Source: Pedobacter xixiisoli (GTDB lineage Bacteria > Bacteroidota > Bacteroidia > Sphingobacteriales > Sphingobacteriaceae). From it: a stretch of 64,000 bases of DNA. Shown here piece after piece: positions 8,643 through 16,971 of the stretch. Where the stretch lies: the NCBI RefSeq assembly GCF_900215335.1, contig NZ_OCMT01000003.1, forward strand, positions 744,001 to 808,000, given 5' to 3'. Position 1 is the stretch's first letter, and every line of letters begins with the position of its first letter. The translations under genes and the position numbers were made by a program. The notes under the pieces were generated by a model, which was not told the DNA's origin, ran no database searches, and was given only the letters and a program-made list of their open reading frames with translations.

Positions 8643-9274
8643 TGTATTTGAGAATGGAAATTCAGGATTACCTGCGTCTTTTTATAGAGCAAGTAAGGGA
8701 AACTACTTATTTAGAATGGCTTGCAGTAGCTTTTGGTGTAACCGAAGTGTTGTTGGCAAAACGCAACAACATCTGGCTCTATCCGGCAGGGATTATTGGT
8801 ATTTTACTCTCGCTATATTTGAAGCTTAATGCCAGGTTATATGCCGAAAGTTTGTTGAGCATGTACTATTTGGTGATGAGCTTTTATGGTTGGATCATTT
8901 GGTCAAAGCGCAAGGCGAAAAACGAAACTTTACCGGTAAGCTGGACCACTAAAAATGAGCTCATAATTGCATTTGCCATTTCTATTGGAGGTTATTTTGT
9001 GTTGTATTTTGCCTTGGTTAACTTCACCAATTCAGACGTTCCAATTCTAGATGCTTTTGTTTCTTCGGTAGCTTGGGCTGGAATGTGGCTTTTAGCACGA
9101 CGTAAAATAGAGAACTGGATTTTTCTTAATGTTTCAAACATTGTAGCCATCCCACTCATGTGGCATAAGAATTTTGTGATGTTTGCGCTACTCACCTTGT
9201 TTTTATTTATTGTAGCCATTTTTGGTTATTTCGATTGGAAAAAGATTTATAAAAAGCAATCGGCAGTTAATTAA
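8642..9274 (+). CDS. pnuT: PnuC-family transporter, probable thiamine transporter PnuT
   Basis: An integral inner-membrane protein of 210 residues with about seven hydrophobic segments and PnuC-family features: LEWLAVAFGVTEVLLAKRNNIWLYPAG near the N terminus, YYLVMSFYGWIIW in the middle, and the substrate-site region KIENWIFLNVSNIVAIPLMW. PnuC proteins take up vitamins by facilitated diffusion. The TPP riboswitch directly upstream points to thiamine rather than nicotinamide riboside, which is how PnuT members are normally recognised. No thiamine pyrophosphokinase gene, often its neighbour, follows here. An in-frame ATG at 8654 is an alternative start. Confidence 0.9.
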   Translation: MYLRMEIQDYLRLFIEQVRETTYLEWLAVAFGVTEVLLAKRNNIWLYPAGIIGILLSLYLKLNARLYAESLLSMYYLVMSFYGWIIWSKRKAKNETLPVSWTTKNELIIAFAISIGGYFVLYFALVNFTNSDVPILDAFVSSVAWAGMWLLARRKIENWIFLNVSNIVAIPLMWHKNFVMFALLTLFLFIVAIFGYFDWKKIYKKQSAVN

Positions 9275-9359
9275 AGCACAAAAGATACAAAGACACATAC
9301 AACTGGTTTGAGTTTGGCAGTCTTACATCTCATATCTCGATACTCATATCTAATTAAAC

Positions 9360-10436
9360 ATGGAACAACTTACACAAACTTGGCAAGCAGCCATTTTGAA
9401 TTTAGCACCGCAATCTGAGAAACTGGGAGAATTACATCCTGATATTTTGGAAATTGCTTATCAAGAAGAATGGTTTAAGCTTTATGTGCCTGTAGCTTAT
9501 GGTGGTCCAGGTAAAAAGTTACCAGAGATTTTGCGAATAGAAGAAGATTTAGCCTACGTAGATGGTAGTACGGCTTGGACGGTTACGCTTTGCAGCGGTG
9601 CGGGTTGGTTTGCCGGTTTTTTAGACCCAGTATTAGCTAGCGAAATTTTTGCTGACAGAAAAGCTTGTTTTGCCGGTAGCGGTGCTGTAGGCGGAACAGC
9701 TCATAAAACAGCTAATGGATTTCGCATTAACGGACATTGGAAATATGCGAGTGGAGCACTACACGCTACTATTTTTACAGCAAATTGTGTGCTTCAGGAT
9801 GAAAATGGAGAGGATCTTTTAGATGGTGAAGGAAATCAAGTCATCAGGTCCTTTATCCTTAAAAAAGAAGAAGTAGAAATTCAATCGGGCTGGTCATACT
9901 TTGGATTGGTAGCTACAGGTAGCCATGCATTTGATGTACACAACATAGAAGTTCCAGAAAATCGTTCTTTCAAAATCAATGAACCCGTGGTAGCCGATGA
10001 AGGTTTTGATTATCCGTTTTTGCAATTGGCAGAAACTACATTGGCCGTAAACAGTTTGGGGATGGCTAAACGTTTTCTAGATTTAGTGAACGATAGTTTC
10101 TTTGGCCGTTCTGGATTTAAAAGATATACAACAGAACAAGTTTCATTTTTTGAAGATGAACTGGCTAAATGCAAACATACACTAACTACTATTCGGGAAC
10201 ATTTTTATGAAGCTTTCGATACTTCTTGGCATCAATTAATTAATGATGGAACTATCAAAGAATCGGTATTGAAAGATGTGAGTAGATTAAGTAGAGCGTT
10301 AGCACATCAATCTATAAAAGTAGTAGATATCTTATATCCATATGCTGGTTTAGAAGCCGCCAAACAAGAAACAGAATTAAATAGAGTTTGGCGAGATTTA
10401 CATACCGCTAGCCAACATGCTTTATTGACTTTTTAG
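9360..10436 (+). CDS. Acyl-CoA dehydrogenase-family flavoprotein
   Basis: A 358-residue cytoplasmic protein of the acyl-CoA dehydrogenase / group D flavin monooxygenase superfamily. Visible features: the N-terminal helical region with YVPVAYGGPGKKLPEILRIEEDLA, the middle beta domain with CFAGSGAVGGTAHKTANGFRINGHWKYASG (the flavin-contact region), and a C-terminal helical bundle ending LNRVWRDLHTASQHALLTF. The lack of an obvious catalytic Glu motif and the HpaB/XiaF-like GxWxYxSG pattern leave the substrate open; it could be an oxygenase rather than a beta-oxidation enzyme. It follows pnuT by 85 bases, probably an unrelated unit. Confidence 0.82.
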   Translation: MEQLTQTWQAAILNLAPQSEKLGELHPDILEIAYQEEWFKLYVPVAYGGPGKKLPEILRIEEDLAYVDGSTAWTVTLCSGAGWFAGFLDPVLASEIFADRKACFAGSGAVGGTAHKTANGFRINGHWKYASGALHATIFTANCVLQDENGEDLLDGEGNQVIRSFILKKEEVEIQSGWSYFGLVATGSHAFDVHNIEVPENRSFKINEPVVADEGFDYPFLQLAETTLAVNSLGMAKRFLDLVNDSFFGRSGFKRYTTEQVSFFEDELAKCKHTLTTIREHFYEAFDTSWHQLINDGTIKESVLKDVSRLSRALAHQSIKVVDILYPYAGLEAAKQETELNRVWRDLHTASQHALLTF

Positions 10437-10462
10437 CATCAGTGAAATTTATACAGACCTTT

Positions 10463-10530
10463 ATGTCCGGCTGAGCGTGTCGAAGCCTCTTGATGATTGG
10501 TATGACACTTCGACGGGCTCAGTGTGACAA
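10463..10530. repeat. REP-like imperfect inverted repeat
   Basis: Arms at 10471-10485 and 10508-10522 (CTGAGCGTGTCGAAG against CTTCGACGGGCTCAG) match at 13 of 15 positions. This is a different family from the 'cgaggcacgaagcaatc' type. It lies between convergent genes. Confidence 0.7.
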
Positions 10531-10544
10531 CGTTAGTGGTATTA

Positions 10545-10579
10545 TAAAAAAAAGGTGTCGGAAAATATTTTCCGACACC
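10545..10579 (-). terminator. Intrinsic terminator, perfect 26-bp palindrome
   Basis: Bases 10554-10579 form a perfect palindrome (GGTGTCGGAAAAT and its complement), followed on the minus strand by a run of T (10545-10553). It ends the minus-strand lipoprotein gene 24 bases away and may also stop transcripts from the plus strand. Confidence 0.88.
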
Positions 10580-10603
10580 CTTTCCGTAAACAATTTCTAC
10601 TGC

Positions 10604-11653
10604 TTATTGATATTGAATGTAGATTGGTCTTGGTTTTAACTTCACTAATTCTTCTGGTGTCATTAATCTGTTAGGCGCTTTTTTCAAATCATTTTTATAA
10701 AATAATTTAAATCCAGTGAACTGTACTGGTTCGCCGTAAATGAAGTGACGGTAAGTACCCAATTTCAAATCTGGTTCGCCCCATCCATCCATGTGCATTA
10801 CTACTTGTACCTCTGGACGCAATTTGATATTCTGCGAATTGGTTACCATTTTCTTAGTGAAACGGTGTACAACAAATACTTTTGGAGGTAAATTGTGTTT
10901 CTTTACCAAGTCAGCTAAGTAACCAGAAACATAGTTGATTTCGCTAGCATCATAAGTTCCAATTTTTCTGCCTGGCAATACGCCACCTTTCATCGAAAAC
11001 TCTGGGTCAATTCCTAAGTGAACATTAGGCATCATCAAATATTTTTCCAATAAAGGTAATTCTGCTTGTATAGTACTCAAAGCTACTTGGATATCTAAAA
11101 ACACAATCATGTTTTTACGCATCTTAGCAATGTTTAAAACCGAGTCAATGTGTTTAAATGGCATACGGTTACGGTATTTTCCATCTTTACCAGGATCACC
11201 AGCAGCTACTACAGCAATGTAATGTAATGCAGGTTGTACTGGAGTAGTAGGATCGGCTTTGTTCCATTTGGCAACTTCCTTATCTAACATGCTAAGCATG
11301 GTTTTAGGTTCGTACTCACCTAAAGCGCCCATTTTTTTAGAATATAGATTTCCGTAATAACAAACAATACGTTTAAATGGTAGTATAGCACCATCGAGAG
11401 GAATTGGATGATTTTTTACGGGCCATTTTCCTGTAGTATCGCCATTTGCGTTGGCTTTTACTAGCTCATTGTATTTGGCAGTATCTACTGGAGTTCTCAG
11501 ATTAACTTCTTCCTCTACTACTTTTTCGGTAGAGTCAGCATTTTTTGTTCCTTTTTCACCTTTTTTTTCCTTTGCGTCAGAGTTACAACTCGTAAGTGAA
11601 CTGATAGAAATACCAGCCAACAAAGCTACTCTTACAATCTTCGTTAATCTCAT
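10604..11653 (-). CDS. Hypothetical lipoprotein, possible TIM-barrel-like fold
   Basis: A 349-residue lipoprotein: signal peptide MRLTKIVRVALLAGISISSLTSC, then a charged low-complexity linker (about 24-60, rich in Lys/Glu) typical of surface or periplasmic lipoproteins in this phylum. The rest is a globular domain with alternating hydrophobic strands (RIVCYYGNLY, ALHYIAVVAAGDPG, NMIVFLDIQVA, VHLGIDPEFSMK, PKVFVVHRF, VQVVMHMDGWG). The pattern and the acidic strand ends (LD, GIDPE, HMDG) suggest a beta/alpha barrel, perhaps hydrolase-like. I cannot name a family with confidence. Confidence 0.78.
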   Translation of the reverse strand: MRLTKIVRVALLAGISISSLTSCNSDAKEKKGEKGTKNADSTEKVVEEEVNLRTPVDTAKYNELVKANANGDTTGKWPVKNHPIPLDGAILPFKRIVCYYGNLYSKKMGALGEYEPKTMLSMLDKEVAKWNKADPTTPVQPALHYIAVVAAGDPGKDGKYRNRMPFKHIDSVLNIAKMRKNMIVFLDIQVALSTIQAELPLLEKYLMMPNVHLGIDPEFSMKGGVLPGRKIGTYDASEINYVSGYLADLVKKHNLPPKVFVVHRFTKKMVTNSQNIKLRPEVQVVMHMDGWGEPDLKLGTYRHFIYGEPVQFTGFKLFYKNDLKKAPNRLMTPEELVKLKPRPIYIQYQ

Positions 11654-11814
11654 ATCGATGTTTTACAATTTAGTTTTTAGCAATATTTCAAAAATACATT
11701 ATTTAAATGATGTGTCAAGTTGCCATTAATAATAAAGTTACCTGACGAAGAATTGTTTCGAAAATAGATGTTTTTCAGCGAATTAAAATAAGATGAGAAA
11801 AAATCTTTCTAATT

Positions 11815-11833
11815 ATTTGTAATTAGTCTAAAT
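11815..11833. promoter_or_regulatory. Operator-like 19-mer, copy 1 (Fur/DtxR-type candidate)
   Basis: ATTTGTAATTAGTCTAAAT, a quasi-palindrome of ATTT...TCTAAAT form. A second copy lies 41 bases downstream and a third precedes hemA (25238-25256). Placement before a haem-uptake receptor suggests control by an iron- or haem-sensing repressor; regulator identity is inferred. Confidence 0.55.
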
Positions 11834-11855
11834 AAATAGCTAATATTGCGATATT

Positions 11856-11874
11856 ATTTGAAATCATTCTAAAT
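11856..11874. promoter_or_regulatory. Operator-like 19-mer, copy 2
   Basis: ATTTGAAATCATTCTAAAT ends three bases before the GTG start of the TonB receptor gene. It agrees with copy 1 at 15 of 19 positions. A bound repressor here would cover the start of the transcript. Confidence 0.55.
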
Positions 11875-11877
11875 AAG

Positions 11878-14175
11878 GTGAAAAAACAACTACTATCCAT
11901 CCTAATATTTGTTCTAAGTATAAAAATTGCAGTAGCCCAAACTGGAACTGTTAACCTTCGTGGTAAAATTCTAACAGCCGATGGCCAGCCAGCTTGGGGC
12001 CTAACGCTATCTATAAAAAACAGTAAAAATGTAGCTTATACTGACCGCGAAGGAACTTTCAGGATTTCAGCACCGGCAGGTAATTCCGTTCTAGTAATTA
12101 AATCAGGAGTTTCGAGCCAAGGGAAAGAAGTTGCCATTAATGCTAATGCCGACAAAGAGTTGGAGGAAATCACCATTAAAGAGAAGTCTTACGAACTGAA
12201 TGAGGTAGTAGTTACTGGACAGTATGGTCCGCAATCAATGAAAGATGCTGTTTACAAAGTAAGATCAATAAGCGCAGAAAAGATAAAACTTCGTGCTCCC
12301 ACAAATATTCAGCAGATATTAAATACAGAGTTTGGTTTTAGGTTTACTAACGATTTAACGCTAGGAGTCTCTAATGTAGAAATGATGGGGATGTCTGGCA
12401 GAAATGTGAAAATATTATTGGACGGCGTGCCTTTAGTAGATAGATCTGATCTGAAAGAAGGATTAAACCAAATTGATATCAATACTGTAGAGCGAATAGA
12501 AATTGTAGAAGGTCCGATGTCCGTAGTTTACGGTACAGATGCGCTAGCAGGTGTGATTAACATCATTACCAAGGGAAAAACTGGCTATAAGTTTCGTGTT
12601 ACTGCTCGCATGCAGGAAGAAACAGCAGGCGATGAATATGAAGCCTTAGACGGGTTGGGTAGCCATAATAAAAACATCAGTGTCAACTGGCAAAACAATG
12701 GATGGAGTGCCATGGCAGGTTTCTCGAACAATACTTTCGGTGGTTGGAATTTGCCTGATAAAACAGCAACTAGTGCCGAAGTAGGAAATCCTAATTACAT
12801 TTTTTGGAAGCCTAAAGATCAATATTTGGGAAATGTTAGAGTAGGTTATGGAAATAACAAATTCAATATTTGGTATCGAGCAGATTATGTGAATGAAGAT
12901 ATCATCTCTCGAGGAGGCATTAATCCGAACTACACCGTTGTAACACAAAAGTATACTACCGATAGGCTGAATAACCAACTACATGCAGATTGGACTCTAA
13001 ATAATAAGCTGAGCATAACAATGGTAGGTGGATATACTGATTTGCGTAGAAAGACTACTACTACTTTGTATGACTTTGCTACCGCTAAAGAGTCTTTAAC
13101 TACTGGAGCTGGTGAGCAAGACATTGCTAAATTTAATGCAGCATTGTTCAGAGGAACACTACAATATAAATTATCTAATAAAGTATCAGTTCAGCCTGGT
13201 GTAGAAATTAATAGAGAAGGAGCTTCTGGTCAACGTATCAAAGGTTCGCCTGTAATTAATGATTACGCGGTTTTTGCATCAGCGGAGATTATACCTTTAA
13301 GTGGTTTGAAACTTCGTCCGGGTGTTAGGTTTATCAATAACTCTGTTTACGATGCTCCTGTTGCAGTTCCCTCGTTAAATGCAATGATCAATTTAGACAG
13401 TGATTTAGATTTGAGATTAGGTTACGGACGTGGATTTAGAGCGCCTGCATTAAGAGAGCTTTATTTTGATTTCTTTGATGCAAGTCACTCCATTATGGGG
13501 AACGAAAATTTGAAGGCTGAAAAGTCTAATAGTTTTGATGCATCATTAACTTGGAATGCAATACGAAGAGAAGGATTTCAGTTAAACTCAACATTATCAG
13601 GTTTCTATAATAGTTTTTTTGATAGAATTGAATACGGACAATATGCAGATGATGCATCTGTAACTACACTGATTAATGTGAGCAGATATAAAACAACTGG
13701 ACTGTCATTGGACAATACATTAAACTATAAAAATTTACAAGTGAATTTTGGTCTTTCGTACATCGGAAGGTTCAATCAACTAACCGAAGACGAGTTTCAA
13801 GAACAAGTACCTGAGTTTTCTTGGACCCCTGAATTTTTTGGTAACCTAATTTATACCGTTACTAAGTTGAAAGGCTCCGTTAGCTTAGCGTTTAAGCATA
13901 CTGGGAGTAGGCCAAGTTATCAATTAAGCTCTACTAACCCTCAGCCTCAGTTAGTAAAAATAGGCAGTTTTACTTGGACAGATTTGCTTTTCAATAAAAC
14001 CATCAATAAATATTTAACCCTAAACGCAGGTGTTAAAAACCTGTTTGACGTAACGCAATTGACCAATACATCTGTGGCAAGTGGCGGGGCACACAGCTCC
14101 GGAGGTGGAACCGTTCCTTATAGCTATGGCCGCTCTTATGTATTGGGACTAGCTTTTAACTGGAATAAATTATAA
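11878..14175 (+). CDS. TonB-dependent outer-membrane receptor, probable haem/iron uptake
   Basis: A 765-residue outer-membrane receptor. It has a signal peptide (KKQLLSILIFVLSIKIAVAQ), a carboxypeptidase-regulatory-like domain (about 25-105: LRGKILTADGQPAWGLTLSI), a plug domain (about 110-235: ELNEVVVTGQYG, ERIEIVEGPMSVVYGTDALAGVINIITK), and a 22-strand-type barrel ending in an aromatic-rich terminal strand (SYVLGLAFNWNKL). The start codon is GTG at 11878; the signal peptide begins immediately there. A HmuY-family gene follows after 41 bases, so the substrate is probably haem. Two operator-like 19-mers sit just upstream. Confidence 0.92.
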   Translation: MKKQLLSILIFVLSIKIAVAQTGTVNLRGKILTADGQPAWGLTLSIKNSKNVAYTDREGTFRISAPAGNSVLVIKSGVSSQGKEVAINANADKELEEITIKEKSYELNEVVVTGQYGPQSMKDAVYKVRSISAEKIKLRAPTNIQQILNTEFGFRFTNDLTLGVSNVEMMGMSGRNVKILLDGVPLVDRSDLKEGLNQIDINTVERIEIVEGPMSVVYGTDALAGVINIITKGKTGYKFRVTARMQEETAGDEYEALDGLGSHNKNISVNWQNNGWSAMAGFSNNTFGGWNLPDKTATSAEVGNPNYIFWKPKDQYLGNVRVGYGNNKFNIWYRADYVNEDIISRGGINPNYTVVTQKYTTDRLNNQLHADWTLNNKLSITMVGGYTDLRRKTTTTLYDFATAKESLTTGAGEQDIAKFNAALFRGTLQYKLSNKVSVQPGVEINREGASGQRIKGSPVINDYAVFASAEIIPLSGLKLRPGVRFINNSVYDAPVAVPSLNAMINLDSDLDLRLGYGRGFRAPALRELYFDFFDASHSIMGNENLKAEKSNSFDASLTWNAIRREGFQLNSTLSGFYNSFFDRIEYGQYADDASVTTLINVSRYKTTGLSLDNTLNYKNLQVNFGLSYIGRFNQLTEDEFQEQVPEFSWTPEFFGNLIYTVTKLKGSVSLAFKHTGSRPSYQLSSTNPQPQLVKIGSFTWTDLLFNKTINKYLTLNAGVKNLFDVTQLTNTSVASGGAHSSGGGTVPYSYGRSYVLGLAFNWNKL

Positions 14176-14216
14176 GCACATTATATATTAACTAAAAATA
14201 ACTTAAGAAGAAAAAG

Positions 14217-15261
14217 ATGAATAAATTAAACTCAATGATGGCGATAGCCTTATTCGCATTGACATTTACCGCTTGTAAAAAAGATGATAAAGAGCCTGAA
14301 ATCGTAGTGCCAGTTTCTGATGGTAGCACTTTGACGTTAGAAGGTAAAACAACAGAATCTAATTATGCAAATGTAGTATATGCAGATTTAAGCGCAGATA
14401 AGACAACAAAGTCTGATAGAAAAAGTTGGAATGTAGCGTTTGCATCTGATTCAAAATTTAGGGTTGTATTAAATCCTTCTTATCAAACGACAGCTGTTGC
14501 TACTAGTAAGACCGATATTGCTACTGTTACGGTTGCAGATCCTGGAACTACTACTAATTTAAATCACGATATCTTAGATCCTGCTACAATTAGTTTAGTA
14601 GATGCTTGGGATGGAGACATTACTAAAACTGCGTTTGCAGAAGTAAGCGCTACTGATAGCGAAAACAAAGTTTACCTTTTAAGTTATGAAGGTAATAAGG
14701 AAAAAGAAAAGTGGTTTAAAATAAAAGTAACTCGTTCAGGTAACGGTTATAAAGTTCAATATGCTAGGCTAAATGAAACTACTATCAAAACTTTAGATGT
14801 TCCGAAGTCTGCTTGCTTACAATTTGACTTTCGTTTCACTAGAAAATAGTAAAGTAATAACTGCTGAGCCAGAAAAAGCAAACTGGGATATTTCTTGGAG
14901 TTATACAACTTATAACTCGGGTTTAGGATCTCCTTACTGGGTTCAAGACTTTATTTCATTAAATACTTTAACAGGAGTATCGGCAGTTCAAGTTTCTACT
15001 TCTGTTAAATCATATGCAGCATTCGCAGAAGGCGATTTAACAGGCTTGAACTTTTCAGCGGCTAAAGATGTTATTGGTACAAAATGGAGAACTGCACCAA
15101 ATACTTCAGGTGTTGGTGGTGGAGTTAAAACAGATTTATTCTACGTTATAAAAGATGGTTCAGGTAACGTTTACAAATTGAAGTTCAATAGTTACATCTC
15201 TGGAGATGGTGGAGAAAGAGGTAAACCAGTTATCGAATATAAATTAATTAAAAAAGGATAG
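14217..15261 (+). pseudogene. HmuY-family haem-binding lipoprotein, interrupted by a +1 frameshift
   Basis: The 5' frame (14217-14849) gives a lipoprotein signal (LTFTAC) and the N-terminal two-thirds of a HmuY-like domain (NVVYADLSADKTTKSDRKSWNVAFASD is the family's opening). At about 14813 it slips: the 3' frame (usable from about 14797 to 15261) continues with AYNLTFVSLENSKVITAEPEKANWDISW, WVQDFISLNT and IKDGSGNVYKLKFNSYI, the rest of the family. Removing one T from GCTTGCTT at 14811-14818 restores a 347-residue protein reading KSAAYNLTF. HmuY captures haem outside the cell for the upstream receptor. This may be a true null allele, phase variation or a sequencing error. Confidence 0.85.
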
Positions 15262-15301
15262 TTAGTGTATCTCAATTATTAATAGTTTGTTTTGTTTAGG
15301 G

Positions 15302-15336
15302 AAGGCCTCCATGGATTTGGAGGCTTCTCTTTTTTA
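15302..15336 (+). terminator. Intrinsic terminator after hmuY
   Basis: GCCTCC (15305-15310) pairs with GGAGGC (15319-15324), followed by TTCTCTTTTTTAT. It closes the TonB receptor/hmuY transcript 40 bases after the stop. Confidence 0.8.
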
Positions 15337-15344
15337 TAGACTTT

Positions 15345-15432
15345 CGTCATTGCGAGGCACGAAGCAATCCTAAAGCGAATGATATAAATAAAAGTTATTG
15401 ACACAAAGATTGCTTCGTGCCTCGCAATGACG
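15345..15432. repeat. REP-like inverted repeat, type copy
   Basis: Two 25-base arms (15345-15369 and 15408-15432) are perfect reverse complements separated by 38 bases. The arm core is TGCGAGGCACGAAGCAATC. Partial or variant copies occur at 508-577, 29066-29121, 31573-31600 and 36650-36740. Confidence 0.85.
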
Positions 15433-15446
15433 TTACGGTGAAAAGA

Positions 15447-16331
15447 CTAAGAAGTAGTTCTAAACTTCCCAAATACACCCAGCGGTAACTTAATACCTGA
15501 AGTAGCTTGTAAAAATAACTCTCCAGTTTCTAAGTTTTTTACCTTCGGAAAGGAAGTTGTAATCAAGTTCTCTACAATTACAGAAGAAAACCCCATTGAG
15601 TAAGTATTTAGAATTAAGAAATGCTCTTCTGGATCTAGTAACTGCACTACATCTTGCATCATTTCTTGGATATGGTCTTCTAGTTTCCATTTCTCACCGT
15701 TTGGCCCGTGACCATAAGCAGGTGGATCTAGAATAATACCATTGTATTTTTTACCGCGTTTCAACTCTCTTTTCACAAACTTCAAGGCATCTTCTACTAC
15801 CCAACGCACATCTTTCAATTTAGAAAGCTCTTGGTTTTCGTTAGCCCAGTTGACCACTTGTTTAATCGAATCTACGTGAGTAGTGTCAGCACCTGCCGCT
15901 TTAGCAACTAAAGAAGCTGCGCCTGTGTAAGCGAAAAGGTTCAGCACTTTAGGTACTGGTGTTTTAAAACTTTTGACAGAAGAAGTAATATAATCCCAGT
16001 TTACAGCCTGCTCAGGGAAAACACCAACGTGCTTAAAAGAAGTTAAACCTAAACGTAGATTAATGCTCACCTCATCATTTTGGTAGTTTACATTCCAACG
16101 GTCGGGCACACTTTTGTTGTGTTTAACCCATTCGCCACTGGTAGCCGAACGACCTTTAAAAGTAATATGTGCTTTCTTTTTCCATTCCTCTGCAGACAAT
16201 ACTTTTTTCCAAACTGCCTGTGGTTCTGGTCTAGATAAAACTAAATTGCCGAAGCGCTCTAGTTTTTCGAAATCGCCGCAATCAATTAATTCGTAATCTT
16301 TCCAGTGGGTTGGTGTAAGCAGTTGTATCAT
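15447..16331 (-). CDS. Class I SAM-dependent methyltransferase (RlmI/RlmK-like)
   Basis: A 294-residue cytoplasmic methyltransferase. The SAM fold is visible from about residue 120: LNLFAYTGAASLVAKAAGA (motif I), DSIKQVVNWANENQEL (motif II, acidic ribose contact), and IILDPPAYGHGP (motif IV, the DPP(A/F)Y loop of 23S rRNA cytosine/guanine methyltransferases). The N-terminal 110 residues are a beta-rich domain with ATSGEWVKHN and RWNVNYQND, but no PUA domain like that of RlmI. Substrate is therefore inferred as rRNA. Its start lies three bases after the PIN-domain gene, so it is co-transcribed with it. Confidence 0.88.
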   Translation of the reverse strand: MIQLLTPTHWKDYELIDCGDFEKLERFGNLVLSRPEPQAVWKKVLSAEEWKKKAHITFKGRSATSGEWVKHNKSVPDRWNVNYQNDEVSINLRLGLTSFKHVGVFPEQAVNWDYITSSVKSFKTPVPKVLNLFAYTGAASLVAKAAGADTTHVDSIKQVVNWANENQELSKLKDVRWVVEDALKFVKRELKRGKKYNGIILDPPAYGHGPNGEKWKLEDHIQEMMQDVVQLLDPEEHFLILNTYSMGFSSVIVENLITTSFPKVKNLETGELFLQATSGIKLPLGVFGKFRTTS

Positions 16332-16334
16332 GTA

Positions 16335-16718
16335 CTATATTAACTTTAAATTTGGGTAATTCTTGATGAACTGGTCATCTGTTATTAATGTTAAGTCTTC
16401 GGTAATAGCTTGAGAAATAATCAGTCTATCGAAAGGATCTCTATGAATAAGCGATAGTTGCAGGTAGTGTTTAAGATGAATTTCAGCTATTTGTAAAATC
16501 GTGATATCATTATCTTTCAAAATACTGTAAATGTCTGAAATGCTATGCTTTAATTTTAATTTTCCAATATTAATTTTAATCACAATTTTCCAAATACTAA
16601 CCACGCTAATGAACTTCTTAGATGTACGTGAATTTATTATAGTCCGCGTGTTTTCAGAAATAGATGAACTTCCGTTTATTAAAAAAAGAAATATATGGGT
16701 GTCTAATATAAAACGCAT
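16335..16718 (-). CDS. PIN-domain (VapC-like) toxin with an altered active site
   Basis: A 127-residue PIN domain of the type that pairs with DUF2281 antitoxins. The acidic ribonuclease residues Asp6 (MRFILDTHIFLF), Asp97 (DPFDRLII) and Asp114/115 (TLITDDQF) are present. The normally invariant Glu in the S-x-W-E-I helix is Lys44 (VVSIWKIVIK; codon AAA in place of GAA), which should weaken metal binding. The start overlaps the antitoxin stop by one base (TAATG). Intact PIN toxins cut RNA; this copy may be inactive or attenuated. Confidence 0.85.
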   Translation of the reverse strand: MRFILDTHIFLFLINGSSSISENTRTIINSRTSKKFISVVSIWKIVIKINIGKLKLKHSISDIYSILKDNDITILQIAEIHLKHYLQLSLIHRDPFDRLIISQAITEDLTLITDDQFIKNYPNLKLI

Positions 16719-16960
16719 TACATATAGTCTTTCATTTCATCTAACGGTTCGTTAAAATCATCTGATATGTATAGGATTGTTCCTTTTGCAGCACCGTATA
16801 AACTTTTAGGTTCTTCTAGTTGATTTGTTTGCTCTGGAACCTTGGCATGTTTGGCTTGTAAAAAATCAATAAAATCTTCTACCTCTCCCAATAATTCTGT
16901 AGGAAGGTCTTGAAGTTTTTTAATGATATTTTTCTTGTCGTATGCCCCAATCATACACAA
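16718..16960 (-). CDS. DUF2281/VapB-like antitoxin
   Basis: An 80-residue protein with the family's N-terminal helix pair (KKLQDLPTELLGEVEDFIDFLQAK) and a disordered C-terminal tail ending in acidic residues with SLYGAAKGTI, the segment that wraps the PIN toxin. The start could be the second methionine (MIGAYDKK). It begins 11 bases after the MlaF-like stop codon and overlaps the toxin start by one base, so the pair sits in a transporter/methyltransferase operon. Confidence 0.85.
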   Translation of the reverse strand: MCMIGAYDKKNIIKKLQDLPTELLGEVEDFIDFLQAKHAKVPEQTNQLEEPKSLYGAAKGTILYISDDFNEPLDEMKDYM

Positions 16961-16971
16961 AGGTAAGAATT

